Part shown: piece by piece, positions 17,702-28,438 of the stretch
Layout of the letters: every line of letters begins with the position of its first letter
Position numbering within the stretch: the first letter of the stretch is position 1
Source: Methylobacterium radiotolerans JCM 2831
GTDB lineage: Bacteria > Pseudomonadota > Alphaproteobacteria > Rhizobiales > Beijerinckiaceae
Assembly: GCF_000019725.1 (NCBI RefSeq)
Contig: NC_010505.1
Coordinates: 4,616,001 to 4,680,000 of the forward strand
Direction: 5' to 3'
DNA length: 64,000 bases
The notes under the pieces: generated by a model
Seen by the model: only the letters and a program-made list of their open reading frames with translations
Databases searched by the model: none
What the model was told of the DNA's origin: nothing
Position numbers and translations under genes: made by a program

Positions 17702-18723
17702 TGAGCACAGGGATGAGCACAGGCGTGAGCGGCACCCCCCTCCTGTCGATCGAGAGCCTGCAGGTCCATTTCCGCACCCCCGACGGGGTGAACCGGGCGG
17801 TGGACGGGGTCTCGTTCGCGATCCAGTCGGGCGAGACCCTGGCGATCGTGGGCGAGTCCGGCTGCGGCAAGTCGGTGACCTCGATGTCGATCCTGCGGCT
17901 CCTGCCCGAGCCGCCGGCCCGCATCGCCGGCGCGATCAAGTTCGAGGGCAGGAACCTGCTCGACCTGCCGAACAGCGCCATGCGCAAGATCCGCGGCAAC
18001 GACATCAGCGTGATCTTCCAGGAGCCGATGACCTCGCTGAACCCGGTGCTGACGGTCGGCCGCCAGATCGGCGAGACCCTGCGGCTGCACCAGGGCCTCG
18101 GCCGCCGGGAGGCCGAGGAGCGGGCGGTGGAGATGCTGACCCTCGTCGGCATCCCCGAGCCGCGGCGCCGGGTGCGGGAATACCCGCACCAGCTCTCCGG
18201 CGGCATGCGCCAGCGGGTGATGATCGCCATCGCGCTCGCCTGCTCGCCGAAACTCCTGATCGCCGACGAGCCGACCACGGCGCTCGACGTGACCATCCAG
18301 GCCCAGATCCTCGACCTGATGCGCGACCTGAAGGCCCGGGTCGGCGCCGCCATCATGCTGATCACCCACGATCTCGGCGTGGTCGCCGAGGTCGCCGACC
18401 GGGTGGTGGTGATGTATGCCGGCCGCAAGGTCGAGGAGGCGCCGGTCCGCGACCTGTTCCGGTCGCCGCGCCACCCCTACACCCGCGGTCTGATGGGGGC
18501 GGTGCCGAAGCTCGGCGCCGTCGAGCACGGCGCCGACGCGCGGCTCGCCGAGATCCCCGGCATGGTGCCGAGCCTCAAAGGTCGGATCGAGGGCTGCGTC
18601 TTCGCCGGGCGCTGCCCGGACGTGACCGACCTGTGCCGCGCCTACGCGCCGGCCCTGGAGCCGAAGGCGCCGGGCCACCTCGCCGCCTGCCACTACGCGC
18701 CGAAGGACGCCCTCGCGGCATGA
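17701..18723 (+). CDS. Peptide-type ABC transporter ATP-binding protein, DppD type
   Basis: 340 residues. Walker [10 protein letters not shown]-loop [10 protein letters not shown], signature LSGGMRQR, Walker [13 protein letters not shown] and H-loop ITHDLGVV are all present. The C-terminal OPP domain has [15 protein letters not shown], with the Cys spacing known from DppD iron-sulfur proteins. Start ATG 17701 forms TGATG with the previous stop; a GTG at 17698 is possible but less likely. It drives import together with the next ATPase. Confidence 0.93.
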   Translation: MSTGMSTGVSGTPLLSIESLQVHFRTPDGVNRAVDGVSFAIQSGETLAIVGESGCGKSVTSMSILRLLPEPPARIAGAIKFEGRNLLDLPNSAMRKIRGNDISVIFQEPMTSLNPVLTVGRQIGETLRLHQGLGRREAEERAVEMLTLVGIPEPRRRVREYPHQLSGGMRQRVMIAIALACSPKLLIADEPTTALDVTIQAQILDLMRDLKARVGAAIMLITHDLGVVAEVADRVVVMYAGRKVEEAPVRDLFRSPRHPYTRGLMGAVPKLGAVEHGADARLAEIPGMVPSLKGRIEGCVFAGRCPDVTDLCRAYAPALEPKAPGHLAACHYAPKDALAA

Positions 18724-19736
18724 GCGCCACCCCCGCACCCGCCGGTCGCACCCTGCTGGAGGTCAACGACCTCAAGAAGCACTTCGCCCTCGGCGGTGGC
18801 CTGCTCGGCCGCCAGAGCCGCGTGCTCAAGGCGGTGGACGGCCTGTCGTTCACGGTCGCCCGCGGCGAGACCCTCTCGCTCGTCGGCGAGTCCGGCTGCG
18901 GCAAGTCCACCGTCGCCAAGGCGCTGATGCGCCTCTACGCGCCCACCGCCGGACAGGTGGTCCTCGGCGGGAAGCGCATCGATGACCTCTCGGCCGGGGC
19001 GCTCCGGCCCCTGCGGCGCCACATCCAGATGGTCTTCCAGGACCCGTTCTCGTCGCTCAACCCGCGGATGCGGGTGCGGGCGATCCTGGCCGAGCCGATC
19101 CGCAATTTCGGGCTGGCCCGCAACGCCGCCGACCTGGAGAGCCGGCTGGCCAGCCTGATGGAGCGGGTCGGCCTGCCCCGCGAGGCGCTCGGGCGCTTCC
19201 CGCACGAGTTCTCGGGCGGGCAGCGCCAGCGCATCGGCATCGCCCGGGCGCTCGCCGCCGAGCCGGACCTGATCATCTGCGACGAGGCGGTCTCGGCGCT
19301 CGACGTCTCGGTGAAGGCGCAGATCGTCAACCTGCTGCGCGACCTGCAGCGCGAGCTCGACCTCGCGATGCTGTTCATCTCGCACGACCTCGCCATCGTC
19401 GAGCACATGACCCACCGCGTCGCCGTGATGTATCTCGGCAAGATCGTCGAGATCGGCCCGCGCCGGGACATCTTCCTGGCGCCCAAGCACCCCTACACCC
19501 AGGCCCTGCTCTCGGCGGTGCCGATCCCCGAGCCCGGGGCCGGGCGCACCCGCATCGTCCTCAAGGGCGACGTGCCGAGCCCGATCAACCCGCCGTCGGG
19601 CTGCCGCTTCCACACCCGCTGCCCGCACGCCTTCGACCGCTGCCGGACCGAGGTGCCCGGCCTCGACCCGGTGGGCTCCGGCCACTTCGCCGCCTGCCAC
19701 CTCAACGACACGGCCGTGCCCGCCCGGGCGGCCTGA
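18720..19736 (+). CDS. Peptide-type ABC transporter ATP-binding protein, DppF type
   Basis: 338 residues from ATG 18720 (ATGA overlap with the previous gene). Walker [11 protein letters not shown]-loop [12 protein letters not shown], signature FSGGQRQR, Walker [16 protein letters not shown] and H-loop [10 protein letters not shown] are intact. The C-terminal OPP domain has [15 protein letters not shown]. It completes the five-gene importer. A REP-like hairpin follows the stop. Confidence 0.93.
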   Translation: MSATPAPAGRTLLEVNDLKKHFALGGGLLGRQSRVLKAVDGLSFTVARGETLSLVGESGCGKSTVAKALMRLYAPTAGQVVLGGKRIDDLSAGALRPLRRHIQMVFQDPFSSLNPRMRVRAILAEPIRNFGLARNAADLESRLASLMERVGLPREALGRFPHEFSGGQRQRIGIARALAAEPDLIICDEAVSALDVSVKAQIVNLLRDLQRELDLAMLFISHDLAIVEHMTHRVAVMYLGKIVEIGPRRDIFLAPKHPYTQALLSAVPIPEPGAGRTRIVLKGDVPSPINPPSGCRFHTRCPHAFDRCRTEVPGLDPVGSGHFAACHLNDTAVPARAA

Positions 19737-19753
19737 CGGCGCCGTCCTGGCGA

Positions 19754-19823
19754 GCGCAGCGAAGCAATCCAGGGCGGCGCGCGGTCCCCGAGCGTGGCGG
19801 ATCCCTGGGTCGCTTCGCTGCGC
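19754..19823. repeat. REP-like hairpin (GCGCAGCGAAGC family)
   Basis: GCGCAGCGAAGC-AAT-CCAGGG at 19754-19774 and its near-perfect inverse at 19803-19823, with 28 bp between. It lies between the last ABC gene and the amidohydrolase. The 21-bp arms differ at three central bases, so a long stem would form in RNA. Confidence 0.65.
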
Positions 19824-19869
19824 GCGCGATGACGGGTCGGATTCCCGCGACCAACATCTGGAGTCTCTC

Positions 19870-21009
19870 GTGCAGCACGACCTCATCCTGAAGGGCGCGC
19901 GGGTCATCGACCCGTCGCAGAACCACGACGGGATCTGCGACGTCGCCTTCGCGGACGGCCGCGTCTCGGGCTTCGGCCGCGACCTTCAGGCGAGCCCCGG
20001 CACGCAGGTCCGCGACATGGCCGGCGCCATCGTCACCCCGGGCCTGATCGACCTGCACACCCACGTCTACTGGGGCGGCACCTCGCTCGGCATCGACGCC
20101 GACGAATTCTGCCGGACCTCGGGGGTGACCACCTCGGTCGATACCGGCAGCGCCGGCCCCGGCAACTTTGCCGGCTTCCGCAGCCACGTGATCGAGCGGT
20201 CGCAGGCGCGGATCCTCGCCTACCTGCACGTCTCCTTCGCGGGGATCTTCGGCTTCTCGAAGACCATCATGGTCGGCGAGAGCGAGGATCCGCGGCTCAT
20301 GGCACCGCGCGAGGCGGTCGAGGTCGCCGACGCCAACCGGGACGTGATCGTCGGCATCAAGGTCCGGGTCGGGCGCCACGCCTCGGGCGACCAGGGCACC
20401 GCGCCGCTCGACATCGCGCTGCAGGTCGCCGAGGAGACCGGCCTGCCGCTGATGGCCCATATCGACGAGCCGCCGCCGAGCTACGAGGCGGTGCTGGCCA
20501 TGCTGCGGCCCGGCGACGTGCTGACCCACGCGTTCCGGCCGTTCCCGAACTCCCCGATCACGGCCCAGGGCGCCGTGAAGCCGGCGCTCCGCGAGGCGCG
20601 GGCGCGGGGCGTGATCTTCGACATCGGCCACGGCAAGGGCTCGTTCGCCTTCAAGACGGCGCGGGCCATGCTGGCCGGCGGCTTCCTGCCCGACACGATC
20701 TCGTCCGACGTGCACCAGCTCTGCATCGAGGGGCCGGCCTTCGACCAGGTCACCACCATGTCGAAGATGCTCTGCCTGGGCATGAGCCTCGACGAGGTCG
20801 TCGCCGCCTCCACGGTGAACGCCGCCGTGGCGCTGAAGCGGATGGAGTACGGGACCCTGAAGGTCGGGGCGCTCGGCGACGCCACGGTGCTGGCGGTGCG
20901 GGACGGGGAGTTCGACTACGTCGACACCCGGGGCGAGCACATGACGGGCGACCGGCGGATCACCGCGGAGGGCGTGGTGCTGCGCGGGGCGTGGTGGCAC
21001 CCGGCCTGA
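19870..21009 (+). CDS. Amidohydrolase/deacetylase family metallohydrolase
   Basis: 379 residues from a GTG at 19870. Dihydroorotase/D-aminoacylase-like: MQHDLILKGARVIDPSQNHDG, metal motif GLIDLHTHVYWGG, a Lys in VIVGIKVRVG (candidate carbamylated residue), His in LMAHIDEPP and THAFRPF, HGKGSF and Asp in TISSDVHQLC. The end TVNAAVALKRMEYGTLKVG is common to the superfamily. It probably cleaves an amide or cyclic amide in the cytoplasm. Its place after a peptide-type importer suggests that it acts on the imported compound. The substrate is unknown. Confidence 0.85.
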   Translation: MQHDLILKGARVIDPSQNHDGICDVAFADGRVSGFGRDLQASPGTQVRDMAGAIVTPGLIDLHTHVYWGGTSLGIDADEFCRTSGVTTSVDTGSAGPGNFAGFRSHVIERSQARILAYLHVSFAGIFGFSKTIMVGESEDPRLMAPREAVEVADANRDVIVGIKVRVGRHASGDQGTAPLDIALQVAEETGLPLMAHIDEPPPSYEAVLAMLRPGDVLTHAFRPFPNSPITAQGAVKPALREARARGVIFDIGHGKGSFAFKTARAMLAGGFLPDTISSDVHQLCIEGPAFDQVTTMSKMLCLGMSLDEVVAASTVNAAVALKRMEYGTLKVGALGDATVLAVRDGEFDYVDTRGEHMTGDRRITAEGVVLRGAWWHPA

Positions 21010-21166
21010 CCGCGCCGGGATCGCGCCCCGAGGACCTCGGTCCTATCGCATACAAAATATCGACCTTTACAGCCTCTTCGACTGACCGATACACTTTCCC
21101 GTGAGGGTCGGACCATCTCCGGCGCTCAGCGAAACGCGGCCCAAGCCGCGGCGCCAGGGAGGATGG

Positions 21167-21937
21167 ATGGACACGGGTCAGCCTCTGCTGGAGGTCGACG
21201 GCGTCACGCTCCGCTACAAGACGCCCGAGCACCTCGTCACGGCCACCTACCGGGTGAGCTTCCGGGTCTGGCCCGGGGACCGCTTCGTCCTGCTCGGGCC
21301 GTCCGGATGCGGGAAGTCGACCCTGCTCAAGGCGGTGGGCGGCTACATGGCGCCGACCGAGGGCGAGATCCGCCTGAAGGGGCGCCCGGTCACCGAGCCC
21401 GGCCCCGACCGGATGATGGTGTTCCAGGAATTCGACCAGCTCCTGCCGTGGAAGACGGTCCGGCAGAACGTGGTCTTCGCCCTCGAGGCCTCGGGCCGGC
21501 TGAGAGGTCGCGAGGCCCTGGACCGGGCCAACCTCTACATCGACAAGGTCAACCTCACGAAGTTCGCCGACAGCTACCCCCACACCCTGTCGGGCGGCAT
21601 GAAGCAGCGCGTCGCCATCGCCCGCGGCATGGCGATGGAGCCCGACATCCTGCTGATGGACGAGCCCTTCGCGGCGCTCGACGCGCTCACCCGGCGGCGC
21701 ATGCAGGACGAGCTGCTGATGCTGTGGGAGGGCACGCGCTTCACCGTCCTGTTCGTCACCCACTCGATCCCCGAGGCGATCAAGGTCGGCTCGCGCATCC
21801 TGCTGCTCTCGCCCCATCCCGGCGAGGTGAAGGCCGAGCTCAACAGCGCCGAAACGCCGGAGGCGGCGCTGCAGCTCGAGGGCCGGATCCAGCACATGCT
21901 GTTCTCGGAAGAGATCCAGGAGGCGGAGAATGTCTAG
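21167..21937 (+). CDS. NitT/TauT-type ABC transporter ATP-binding protein
   Basis: 256 residues from ATG 21167, preceded by GGGAGGA. Walker A GPSGCGKST, Q-loop FQEFDQLLPWKTVRQNV (the LLPW/KTV form of nitrate/sulfonate/taurine transporters), signature LSGGMKQR, Walker B ILLMDEPFAALDALT and H-loop VTHSIPEA. It overlaps the permease start by 8 bp. No binding protein is encoded beside the pair, so it must use one from elsewhere. Substrate unknown. Confidence 0.9.
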   Translation: MDTGQPLLEVDGVTLRYKTPEHLVTATYRVSFRVWPGDRFVLLGPSGCGKSTLLKAVGGYMAPTEGEIRLKGRPVTEPGPDRMMVFQEFDQLLPWKTVRQNVVFALEASGRLRGREALDRANLYIDKVNLTKFADSYPHTLSGGMKQRVAIARGMAMEPDILLMDEPFAALDALTRRRMQDELLMLWEGTRFTVLFVTHSIPEAIKVGSRILLLSPHPGEVKAELNSAETPEAALQLEGRIQHMLFSEEIQEAENV

Positions 21938-22856
21938 CGCGCAAGCCCTGAGCGGCCCCCCGCTGGCCGGCCCCGCGCCGCGCCTGTCGCCCCTGCCGCC
22001 GTCCGGCCGGCCCGAGATCGTGCGCGAGACCGGCCACGCCCACGGCGCCACCGTGGTGGAGAAGCCGCTGTCGGTCGCCGAGCGGCTCTACAACCAGGCC
22101 TGGCTGCGCAAGGTCGTGATCCTCGTGCTCCTCGCCGGGATCTGGGAGGCCTACGGGCGCTACCTCGACAACGACCTCCTGTTCCCGACCTTCTCGGCGA
22201 CCGTGGAGGCCTTCGTCCGGGGCATCGCGGACGGCACGCTCCCGGCCCGGGCCTGGAGCTCGCTGAAGGTGCTGCTCATGGGCTACGCCGCCGGCGTCGC
22301 CCTGGCGACCCTGCTCACCGGCGTCGCCATCGCGTCGCGGATCGGGACCGACCTCCTCGAGACCCTGACGTCGATGTTCAACCCGCTGCCGGCGATCGCG
22401 CTGCTGCCCCTGGCGCTGATCTGGTTCGGCCTGGGCAACGGCAGCCTGATCTTCGTGCTGGTCCACTCGGTGACCTGGGCGATCGCGCTCAACACCCATT
22501 CGGGCTTCCTGTCGGTCAGCCGCACGCTCAAGATGGTCGGGCGCAATTACGGGCTCTCGGGCCCGCGGCTGATCGGCAAGATCCTGATCCCGGCGGCCTT
22601 CCCCTCGATCCTCACCGGCCTGAAGGTCGGCTGGGCCTTCGCGTGGCGCACCCTGATCGCCGCCGAGCTGGTCTTCGGCGTGTCGTCCGGGGCGGGCGGC
22701 CTCGGCTGGTTCATCTTCGAGAACAAGAACATGCTCGACATCCCGAACGTGTTCGCCGGGCTGCTCACCGTGATCCTGATCGGCCTCGTGGTCGAGAACC
22801 TGATCTTCCAGACGATCGAGCGGCGCACCGTCCAGCGCTGGGGCATGCAGGCCTGA
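21930..22856 (+). CDS. NitT/TauT-type ABC transporter permease
   Basis: 308 residues. A polar Pro-rich N-terminus of about 65 residues precedes six membrane helices. The EAA loop is VGRNYGLSGPRLIGKILIPAAFPSILTGLKVG, and GVSSGAGGLGWFIFENKNMLDIPNVFAGL is the usual SsuC/TauC ending. It forms the channel for the ATPase encoded just upstream. A strong hairpin follows 7 bp after the stop. Confidence 0.9.
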   Translation: MSSAQALSGPPLAGPAPRLSPLPPSGRPEIVRETGHAHGATVVEKPLSVAERLYNQAWLRKVVILVLLAGIWEAYGRYLDNDLLFPTFSATVEAFVRGIADGTLPARAWSSLKVLLMGYAAGVALATLLTGVAIASRIGTDLLETLTSMFNPLPAIALLPLALIWFGLGNGSLIFVLVHSVTWAIALNTHSGFLSVSRTLKMVGRNYGLSGPRLIGKILIPAAFPSILTGLKVGWAFAWRTLIAAELVFGVSSGAGGLGWFIFENKNMLDIPNVFAGLLTVILIGLVVENLIFQTIERRTVQRWGMQA

Positions 22857-22862
22857 GCGGGG

Positions 22863-22889
22863 GCGGGCCGGTGCGCGACACCGGCCCGC
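22863..22889. terminator. Strong GC hairpin after the permease gene
   Basis: GCGGGCCGGTG / CACCGGCCCGC, a perfect 11-bp stem with loop CGCGA, starts 7 bp after the stop codon. No T-run follows. A transcription stop or mRNA stabiliser at the end of the operon is likely. Confidence 0.55.
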
Positions 22890-23067
22890 GTCGCCGCGGG
22901 GGGACGCGGAGCGCTCCGGCAGCGCTCGGCCTGTCGCTGTCTCCGGCGGACGCCGAGATGTGTCTTCTCGCATGGCACTCGAATAGAGATCGAACTTCTC
23001 TGTTGCGCGGGTGCGGCGAACGTTTTCTTCCTATAGGCTCCGCCGACGATCCCCGGAGCCCGATCCC

Positions 23068-24156
23068 GTGAGTCCTGAAGCCCCCTCCAAGACGGCCCCG
23101 ACGCCGGCGCGCTCCGACCGGGGCGGCCGGTCGGACACGGCCGCCTCGGTCCTGCCCGGGATCGGGCTGTGCGCGGCGATCACCGCGGTGGCGATGGCCG
23201 CGCAGGCGGTGGAGGAGCGGGTCGCCGGCCACCCCTATATCGAGGCCCTGGTCCTGGCGATCCTGATCGGGATCGCGGTGCGGACCGCCTGGACACCCCC
23301 GGCGCAGTTCCGCACCGGCATCGCCTTCTCGGCCAAGCAGCTCCTCGAGGTCGCCGTGGTGCTGCTCGGCGCCTCCCTGAGCCTCGGGGCGATCCTCGCC
23401 TCGGGCCCGGCGCTGCTGGTCGGCATCGTCGGAACCGTGGTGCTCGGCATCGCCGCCAGCGTGGCGATCTGCCGGGCGCTCGGGCTGCCGGCCCGGATGG
23501 CGATCCTGGTGGCCTGCGGCAACGCCATCTGCGGCAACTCGGCCATCGCCGCGGTGGCGCCCGTGATCGGCGCGGAGGCGAAGGACATCGCCGCCGCCAT
23601 CGCGTTCACCGCCGTCCTGGGCGTGCTGATGGTGCTCGGGCTGCCGCTGTTCGTGCCCCTCGCCGGCATGACCGACAACCAGTACGGGGTGCTGGCGGGG
23701 CTGACCGTCTACGCGGTGCCGCAGGTCCTGGCCGCGACCGTGCCGGTGAGCCTGCTGTCGACCCAGGTCGGCACCCTGGTCAAGCTGGTGCGCGTGCTGA
23801 TGCTCGGCCCCGTCGTGGTGGTGTTCTCGCTGATCGCCCCGCGTCTGCCGCAGGCGGCGGGGGCGCCGCCGGCGCCGTCCCGTCCGGGCTTCACCAAGCT
23901 GGTGCCCTGGTTCATCCTCGGCTTCCTGGCGCTGGCCACCCTGCGCTCCCTGGGCCTCGTCCCGGACCCGGCGGTGAAGCCGCTGACCCAGCTCGCCGGC
24001 GTGCTCACGGTCCTGTCCATGGCCGCCCTCGGCCTCGGGGTCGACGTCCGTGTCCTGGCCCGGGTCGGCGGCCGGGTCACCCTCGCGGTCACCGCCTCCC
24101 TGGCGGTCCTGATCGCCCTCAGCCTCACCCTGATCCGCGCCCTCGGGATCGGCTGA
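23068..24156 (+). CDS. YeiH/UPF0324 family membrane protein (putative sulfate exporter)
   Basis: 362 residues from GTG 23068; an upstream in-frame start at 23011 would add residues unlike the family. About ten membrane helices. Conserved marks are AFSAKQLLEVAVVLLGASL, ILVACGNAICGNSAIAAVAPVIGA and YAVPQVLAATVPVS. YeiH/TauZ-like proteins are thought to export sulfate or sulfite released from sulfonates. That function is weakly established, and here it is inferred from the family only. The neighbouring NitT/TauT-type transporter makes a sulfonate link possible. Confidence 0.85.
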   Translation: MSPEAPSKTAPTPARSDRGGRSDTAASVLPGIGLCAAITAVAMAAQAVEERVAGHPYIEALVLAILIGIAVRTAWTPPAQFRTGIAFSAKQLLEVAVVLLGASLSLGAILASGPALLVGIVGTVVLGIAASVAICRALGLPARMAILVACGNAICGNSAIAAVAPVIGAEAKDIAAAIAFTAVLGVLMVLGLPLFVPLAGMTDNQYGVLAGLTVYAVPQVLAATVPVSLLSTQVGTLVKLVRVLMLGPVVVVFSLIAPRLPQAAGAPPAPSRPGFTKLVPWFILGFLALATLRSLGLVPDPAVKPLTQLAGVLTVLSMAALGLGVDVRVLARVGGRVTLAVTASLAVLIALSLTLIRALGIG

Positions 24157-24300
24157 CGCCGCGCGCGGTATTTCCCGCCGCGCGGGCCCCCGACCCCTGT
24201 AACCGGCCTTCGATTGGCACCTTTGTGCAGGTGACCGAGGCCTTTCGCGCCGGCGAGCCGGCCGTCCCGCACCGTGAAGCGATTTGGGAGATCGACTCTC

Positions 24301-24319
24301 TGTCAAGACCGTCTTGACA
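24301..24319. promoter_or_regulatory. 19-bp perfect dyad upstream of the MucR-like gene
   Basis: TGTCAAGA-CCG-TCTTGACA. The right half contains TTGACA, a perfect -35 hexamer, so a dimer bound here would block RNA polymerase. No good -10 was seen 17 bp downstream. An autoregulatory operator is a plausible reading. Confidence 0.45.
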
Positions 24320-24368
24320 CATACGCGGTTTTTGCTTTGGAACCGCGGGCACCGTCGTCGAAAGCTTT

Positions 24369-24836
24369 GTGTGGACTCCCGCAGTGCCTGAAAAGAATCC
24401 CGAGAACAGCCTCAGGTTGGTCACGCTGGTGGGCGAGATCGTCGCCGCCTACGTCTCGAACAATTCCGTTCCGCCGACGGCCCTGCCGGAGCTGATGGCG
24501 AGCGTGCACGCGGCCCTGGCGGCCCTCGACGGGCAGCCGCCCGCGGCGGCCGCCGAGCCGGCCGTGGAGCGGCCGACGCCGGCCCAGATCCGCAAGTCGG
24601 TCCAGGAGGACGGCATCGTCAGCTTCATCGACGGCCGGACCTACAAGACCCTGAAACGCCACCTCACCGCCCACGGCCTGACGCCGGAGCGGTACCGCGA
24701 GCGCTACGGCCTGCCGGACGATTACCCGATGACCGCGCCGGGCTACGCCGCGCAGCGCTCCGCCCTCGCGAAGGCGATCGGCCTCGGTGTGCCCGGCGGG
24801 CGCGTCGATCAGCGCAGGACGGGCACCGGCGGCTGA
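24369..24836 (+). CDS. MucR/Ros family transcriptional regulator lacking zinc-finger cysteines
   Basis: 155 residues from GTG 24369; a GTG at 24384 is equally possible. The family N-terminus ENSLRLVTLVGEIVAAYVSNN is followed by an Ala/Pro linker (about 50-70) and the Ros-type DNA-binding domain: IVSFIDGRTYKTLKRHLTAH and LTPERYRERYGLPDDYPM. In Ros the two zinc-binding Cys stand where this protein has Ser and Asp, as in the zinc-lacking MucR homologues of Mesorhizobium. MucR proteins are H-NS-like global regulators of exopolysaccharide, motility and cell cycle. A 19-bp dyad lies upstream. Confidence 0.9.
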   Translation: MWTPAVPEKNPENSLRLVTLVGEIVAAYVSNNSVPPTALPELMASVHAALAALDGQPPAAAAEPAVERPTPAQIRKSVQEDGIVSFIDGRTYKTLKRHLTAHGLTPERYRERYGLPDDYPMTAPGYAAQRSALAKAIGLGVPGGRVDQRRTGTGG

Positions 24837-25159
24837 TCGGCGGCGCGGCGCCGGGTCGAGCGCGGCGCGGTCTCGCTCCGGCGCCCCTGGAACGGCAGCA
24901 CCTGTGCGGGGCCCGGAGCGGGCCGGCCGGGCTCGGCCCGGCTCGGGCGGCCGAACGTGTCGGCCCAGCTCAGCTTGATCACGCGGTTGTCCGCGGAGGC
25001 GGGCGCGGTGTCCTCCGCGGAGCGCTGTGCCTTGCGGTTGGCGGCGCCGATCCAGCGCACGATCCGGTGCTCGCGCCCGCGGCGCAGCACCGGCGGCAGA
25101 TCCGCCTCGCTGCGCTTGCGGTTCGGCCGGATGTCGTCGGTCTTGTCTGAGATCGACAC
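24809..25159 (-). CDS. Hypothetical basic protein
   Basis: 116 residues, rich in Arg, Ala and Pro, starting MSISDKTDDIRPNRKRSEAD. Two blocks look constrained (LRRGREHRIVRWIGAANRKA and ADNRVIKLSWADTFGR), and the rest is low complexity. I do not recognise it. It is convergent with the MucR-like gene and overlaps its last 28 bp. No membrane segment or signal. It may be real, but a spurious frame cannot be ruled out. Confidence 0.45.
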   Translation of the reverse strand: MSISDKTDDIRPNRKRSEADLPPVLRRGREHRIVRWIGAANRKAQRSAEDTAPASADNRVIKLSWADTFGRPSRAEPGRPAPGPAQVLPFQGRRSETAPRSTRRRAADQPPVPVLR

Positions 25160-25347
25160 GCTCGATAACCCTGTCCCCGTGCGAGGTGCGGGCGGGGACG
25201 GATAGCGGGTGCAGCCGTAGATCCGCCGGGGTGCTCCACCCTCGACAACGGCGCTATCCTACTGAACTCGCAGGATCCGGACAGGGCAGTCCCGTCCAAA
25301 AAACTTGTCTCTGCGTCCCAGATTGGCCTGTCCGGGGCCGGCACGGC

Positions 25348-26952
<1,605 letters not shown>

Positions 26953-26956
26953 CGTG

Positions 26957-28378
26957 TCAGGCCCTCGCTTCGCGGCGGCGGAGGATGTCCGGGCCATCCT
27001 GCCCGAGATCCCAGAACAGCCCGGCCATGATCGCCAGACCCTCGCGGGTGCCGGAGGCGAGCATGTGCTCGTCGGGCCCGTGCTGGCGGCAGGCCGGGTA
27101 GGAATGCGGCACCCAGAGGGTCGGCAACCCTAAGATCTCCGAGAAGGCGTCGTTCGGCAGCGAGCCGCCGAGATTGGGCAGCAGCGCCGGCTTCTTGCCG
27201 GAACTCGCCTCGATCGACTGGAGCGCCCACTCGACCCAGGGATCCTCCACCGGCAGCCGCGTCGCCTGGAACACCTCGGCGGCGCGGGCCGGCCTGACCT
27301 CGATCATCGGGAAGCCGTGCGCGTCGAGATGGGCGCGCACGTTCCGGATCAGGTTCTGCCAGTCGGTGCCGACCACGAAGCGCAGCTGCAGGGTTGCCTT
27401 GGCGTGGGGCGGCACGGCGTTGAGCGGGCCGTCCGGATCGCCGGTCTTGAAGGCCAGCACCTCCAGCGTGTTCCAGGCGAAGACCCGCTCGGCCGGGGTG
27501 AGGCCCGGCTCGCCCCAGTCGGAATCGATCGTGGGCGCGGTCGGGTCCTCGCCGACGCGGATGTCGGCCAAAGCCGCGCGCACGCCCTCGGGGATCGGCG
27601 GCGGCCGCAGGGCGTCCACCAGGATGCTGCCCCGCGCGTCGACCATCGAGGCGATCGCCGAGGCCAGCACCGTGCCGGGGTTGCGCAGCAGGCCGCCCCA
27701 GTTGCCGGAATGGTGCGGGCCCTCGCGCAGGTTCAGGCTCAGCTCGAAATTGTAGGCGCCGCGGGAGCCCAGGAAGAGGGTCGGGCGCTCGCCGTTGAGG
27801 CGGGGGCCGTCCGAGGCGATCAGCACGTCGGAGCGCAGGGACTCGGCCTGCTCCCGGCAGAACGGCCGCAGGCCCGGGGAGCCCGATTCCTCGCCCATCT
27901 CGATCAGCAGCTTCACGTTGAAGCCGAGATGGCCCTCGCGGGCCGCGATCACCTGCTCCAGGGCGGCGAGGTTGAGGACGTGCTGGCCCTTGTTGTCGGC
28001 GGTGCCGCGGCCGTACCAGCGGTCGCCCTCGACCACGATCTCCCAGGGGCCGAGGCCCTCGCGCCACTGCTCGGGATAGCCCCGCACCGTGTCGCCGTGG
28101 CCGTAGATCAGCACGGTGGGCAGGCCCATACCCTCGTGCCGCTCGGCGATCAGGAACGGGCCGTGCACCCCGTCCGGGTTCGGGAAGATTTCCGGGGTCT
28201 CGAAGCCGAGGCGGGCGACGAGGGGCGCGATGAAGGCGTCGAGATAGGCGCGGAGCGCCGCTTCCTGGCCGGGGGCCTGGCTCTCGGTGGGCATCGCCAC
28301 AGCCTCCCGCAGGAGCGCGAGGAACGCGCCCGAATCGAAGGCCTCCGTGGCGCGCGCGATGGCGGCGTCTCGCGTCAT
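26957..28378 (-). CDS. M20 family metallopeptidase (ArgE/DapE/carnosinase-like)
   Basis: 473 residues from ATG 28378; ATG 28399 in frame is possible but would place the parS-like sequence inside the coding region. Metal ligands are visible: His/Asp in IYGHGDTVRGYPE, Asp in WYGRGTADNKGQH, Glu-Glu in LLIEMGEESGSPG, Asp in IASDGPRLNG and a late His in HSYPACRQHGPDEH. It probably hydrolyses short peptides or N-acyl amino acids in the cytoplasm. Lying between permease and ATPase genes of a peptide-type importer, it likely processes the imported compound. Confidence 0.9.
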   Translation of the reverse strand: MTRDAAIARATEAFDSGAFLALLREAVAMPTESQAPGQEAALRAYLDAFIAPLVARLGFETPEIFPNPDGVHGPFLIAERHEGMGLPTVLIYGHGDTVRGYPEQWREGLGPWEIVVEGDRWYGRGTADNKGQHVLNLAALEQVIAAREGHLGFNVKLLIEMGEESGSPGLRPFCREQAESLRSDVLIASDGPRLNGERPTLFLGSRGAYNFELSLNLREGPHHSGNWGGLLRNPGTVLASAIASMVDARGSILVDALRPPPIPEGVRAALADIRVGEDPTAPTIDSDWGEPGLTPAERVFAWNTLEVLAFKTGDPDGPLNAVPPHAKATLQLRFVVGTDWQNLIRNVRAHLDAHGFPMIEVRPARAAEVFQATRLPVEDPWVEWALQSIEASSGKKPALLPNLGGSLPNDAFSEILGLPTLWVPHSYPACRQHGPDEHMLASGTREGLAIMAGLFWDLGQDGPDILRRREARA

Positions 28379-28382
28379 GGTG

Positions 28383-28398
28383 TGTTTCCCGTGAAACA
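28383..28398. promoter_or_regulatory. parS-like site
   Basis: TGTTTCCCGTGAAACA, one mismatch from the parS consensus TGTTTCACGTGAAACA. It is the exact reverse complement of the site at 59527-59542. It sits 5 bp before the ATG of the M20 gene. ParB binding is inferred. Confidence 0.55.
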
Positions 28399-28438
28399 TT
28401 TCGTTAATCTGCCGGCCGGCTCTGGCCCGGCGGAGGCG

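Noticed and set aside
25160..25347. Possible tRNA or structured RNA between the hypothetical gene and the dual ATPase
   Set aside because: Only short stems (about 5 bp) were found and no cloverleaf or terminator.
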